Shown here piece by piece: positions 16,021-17,033 of a stretch of DNA of 17,033 nt. Made by a program: the position numbers and the translations under genes. Under the pieces are notes generated by a model, which saw nothing but the letters and a program-made list of their open reading frames with translations, did no database searches and had not been told where the DNA came from. Numbering within the stretch: the first letter of the stretch is position 1; each line of letters opens with the position of its first letter. Origin of the DNA: Cymbomonas tetramitiformis (taxonomy: Eukaryota > Chlorophyta > Pyramimonadophyceae > Pyramimonadales > Pyramimonadaceae). The stretch is from NCBI GenBank assembly GCA_001247695.2, contig LGRX02015308.1:1-17033 (forward strand), written 5' to 3'.

Positions 16021-16890
16021 ATTTATCGAATTTATCCGAATTTATCCGAATTTATTTGAATTTATTTGATTTTATCCGAATTTATTCGATTTCATCCGAA
16101 TTTGTTCGAATTTATCCGATTTTATCTGAATTCATTCAAATTTATTCGAATTTATCCGAATTTATTCGAATTTATTCGAATTTATCTGATATTATTCGAA
16201 TTATTTCGAGTTTGTCCGAATTTGTTCGAATTCATTCGAATTTGTTCGAATTTATTCGAATTTATTCGAATTGAATCGAGTTTATCCCAATTTTTCGAAT
16301 TTATTCGAGTTTATTCGGATTTATTCGGATTCATTTAAATTTATCCGAATTTATCCGAATTTATTCGAATTTATCTGATTTTATTCGAATTATTTCGAAT
16401 TTATCCGAAGTAATTCGGATTTATTCGAATTTGTTCGAATTTATTCAAAAAATTTTGATTTTTTTGAATTTATTTAAATTTATCCGAATTTATCCGAATT
16501 GATTATAATTTGTTTGATTTTATCAGAATTTATTCGAATTTATCCGAATTCATTCGAATTTATTCGATTTTATCAGAATTTATTCGAATTTATCTGAATT
16601 TATTCGAATTATTTCGAATTTATCCGAATTTGTTCGGAGTTATTCGAATTTATTCGAGTTTATTCGATTTTATTTAAATTTATCCGAATTTATTCGAATT
16701 TATTCGAATTTATCCGAATTTATTTAAATTTACTAGAATTATTCGGAATTTATTCAATTTGATTCGGATTGATTTTAGTTTGTTGGAGGTGATAAGAATG
16801 TATCAATGTGCTTTCATTTTTTCGAGTTAATCCGAAATAATTTTGAATATTTTCAATTTGTTTGAATTTATTTCAAGTTATTCGAATTTC
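16021..16890. repeat. 10-bp satellite, AATTTATYCG
   Basis: About 85 imperfect units with period close to 10 bp, consensus AATTTATYCG with variants AATTTGTTCG, ATTTTATCTG and AATTATTTCG. Order is best from 16021 to about 16740 and decays after that. Plus-strand open frames of repeated Ile, Phe, Ser, Glu and Asn residues are artefacts of a stop-free repeat. It abuts the protease start of the Ty3 fragment. Confidence 0.95.
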
Positions 16891-17033
16891 TCAAGCTTTT
16901 TCATATTTATTTGAATTTACACTAAGATACCACACGAAGAAACGAGAATTCAAACGGAGAATCGTGAAATCCCACCGAGAAATTGGAATTCTCACGAGGA
17001 AATTGAAAATTTGACGATGACATATTTCCCGCG
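16891..17033. other. Window end, no recognised feature
   Basis: AT-rich sequence with several GAGAA and GAATT phrases, for example near 16944-17010. I cannot assign it. Confidence 0.5.

Noticed and set aside
16056..16338. Plus-strand open frames of Ile/Phe/Ser/Glu repeats
   Set aside because: They are the translation of a 10-bp satellite that lacks stops in several frames; no gene context.

Overview
The window looks like a repeat-rich, AT-leaning nuclear region of a multicellular eukaryote. The evidence is spliceosomal GT-AG introns, remains of a CACTA (En/Spm) transposase, a Ty3/gypsy polyprotein, a LINE with RNase H, tRNA-derived sequence and several unrelated satellites. The mix of TNP2-type transposase, Ty3 and LINE families suggests a plant or green-alga lineage. 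A large-genome streptophyte alga such as Chara is my guess, at low confidence. Nothing looks prokaryotic.

Layout. Positions 1-4600 are almost entirely non-coding: a 41-bp minisatellite (1-340), a 170-bp tandem repeat with a 16-bp palindrome (697-1125), a 55-bp AT-rich tandem repeat (2368-2640), a 176-bp duplication, a cloverleaf-like sequence (3415-3481, minus), a tRNA-Val-like pol III promoter unit (3876-3947), a foldback MITE with 86-bp arms (4102-4353) and a 20-mer array (4441-4520) related to those arms. Positions 4838-9483 on the plus strand hold a multi-exon gene. Its middle and C-terminal parts are the end of a TNP2/CACTA transposase (end of Transposase_21, DUF4218, DUF4216) followed by a PHD finger. 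Its N-terminal exons are not recognisably transposase. Several single-base frameshifts mean it is either a decaying gene or a copy with consensus errors.

The last intron of that gene, inside the PHD finger, is a TIR element flanked by a perfect 9-bp direct repeat. The repeat places the splice acceptor, and splicing restores the PHD finger exactly, so this looks like intron gain by DNA transposon insertion. Upstream in the same gene, a 249-bp unit (intron plus a 111-bp exon) is tandemly duplicated: the exon copies are identical while the intron copies differ at seven sites.

Positions 9858-16020 on the minus strand are a stack of retroelement pieces. A Ty3/gypsy protease-RT fragment (16020 to about 14488) is interrupted by a 5'-truncated LINE (about 14488 to 11418: RT palm end, thumb, RNase H, CCHC zinc knuckle). 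This is followed by a 645-bp element built of GGTGGCTTAAGCCACC palindromes (10801-11445) and then an ORF with an NPPF motif like Dam-type DNA adenine methyltransferases (10798-9858), itself carrying an intron-like insert. The right end (16021-16890) is a 10-bp-period AATTTATYCG satellite that abuts the start of the Ty3 protease.

Most transposase introns, the methyltransferase-region intron and two intergenic tracts share a palindrome-rich vocabulary (CATATTG, CAATATG, CAACATGTTG, CAATACGTGTTCAACACG). It may be a genome-wide intron-associated repeat family.
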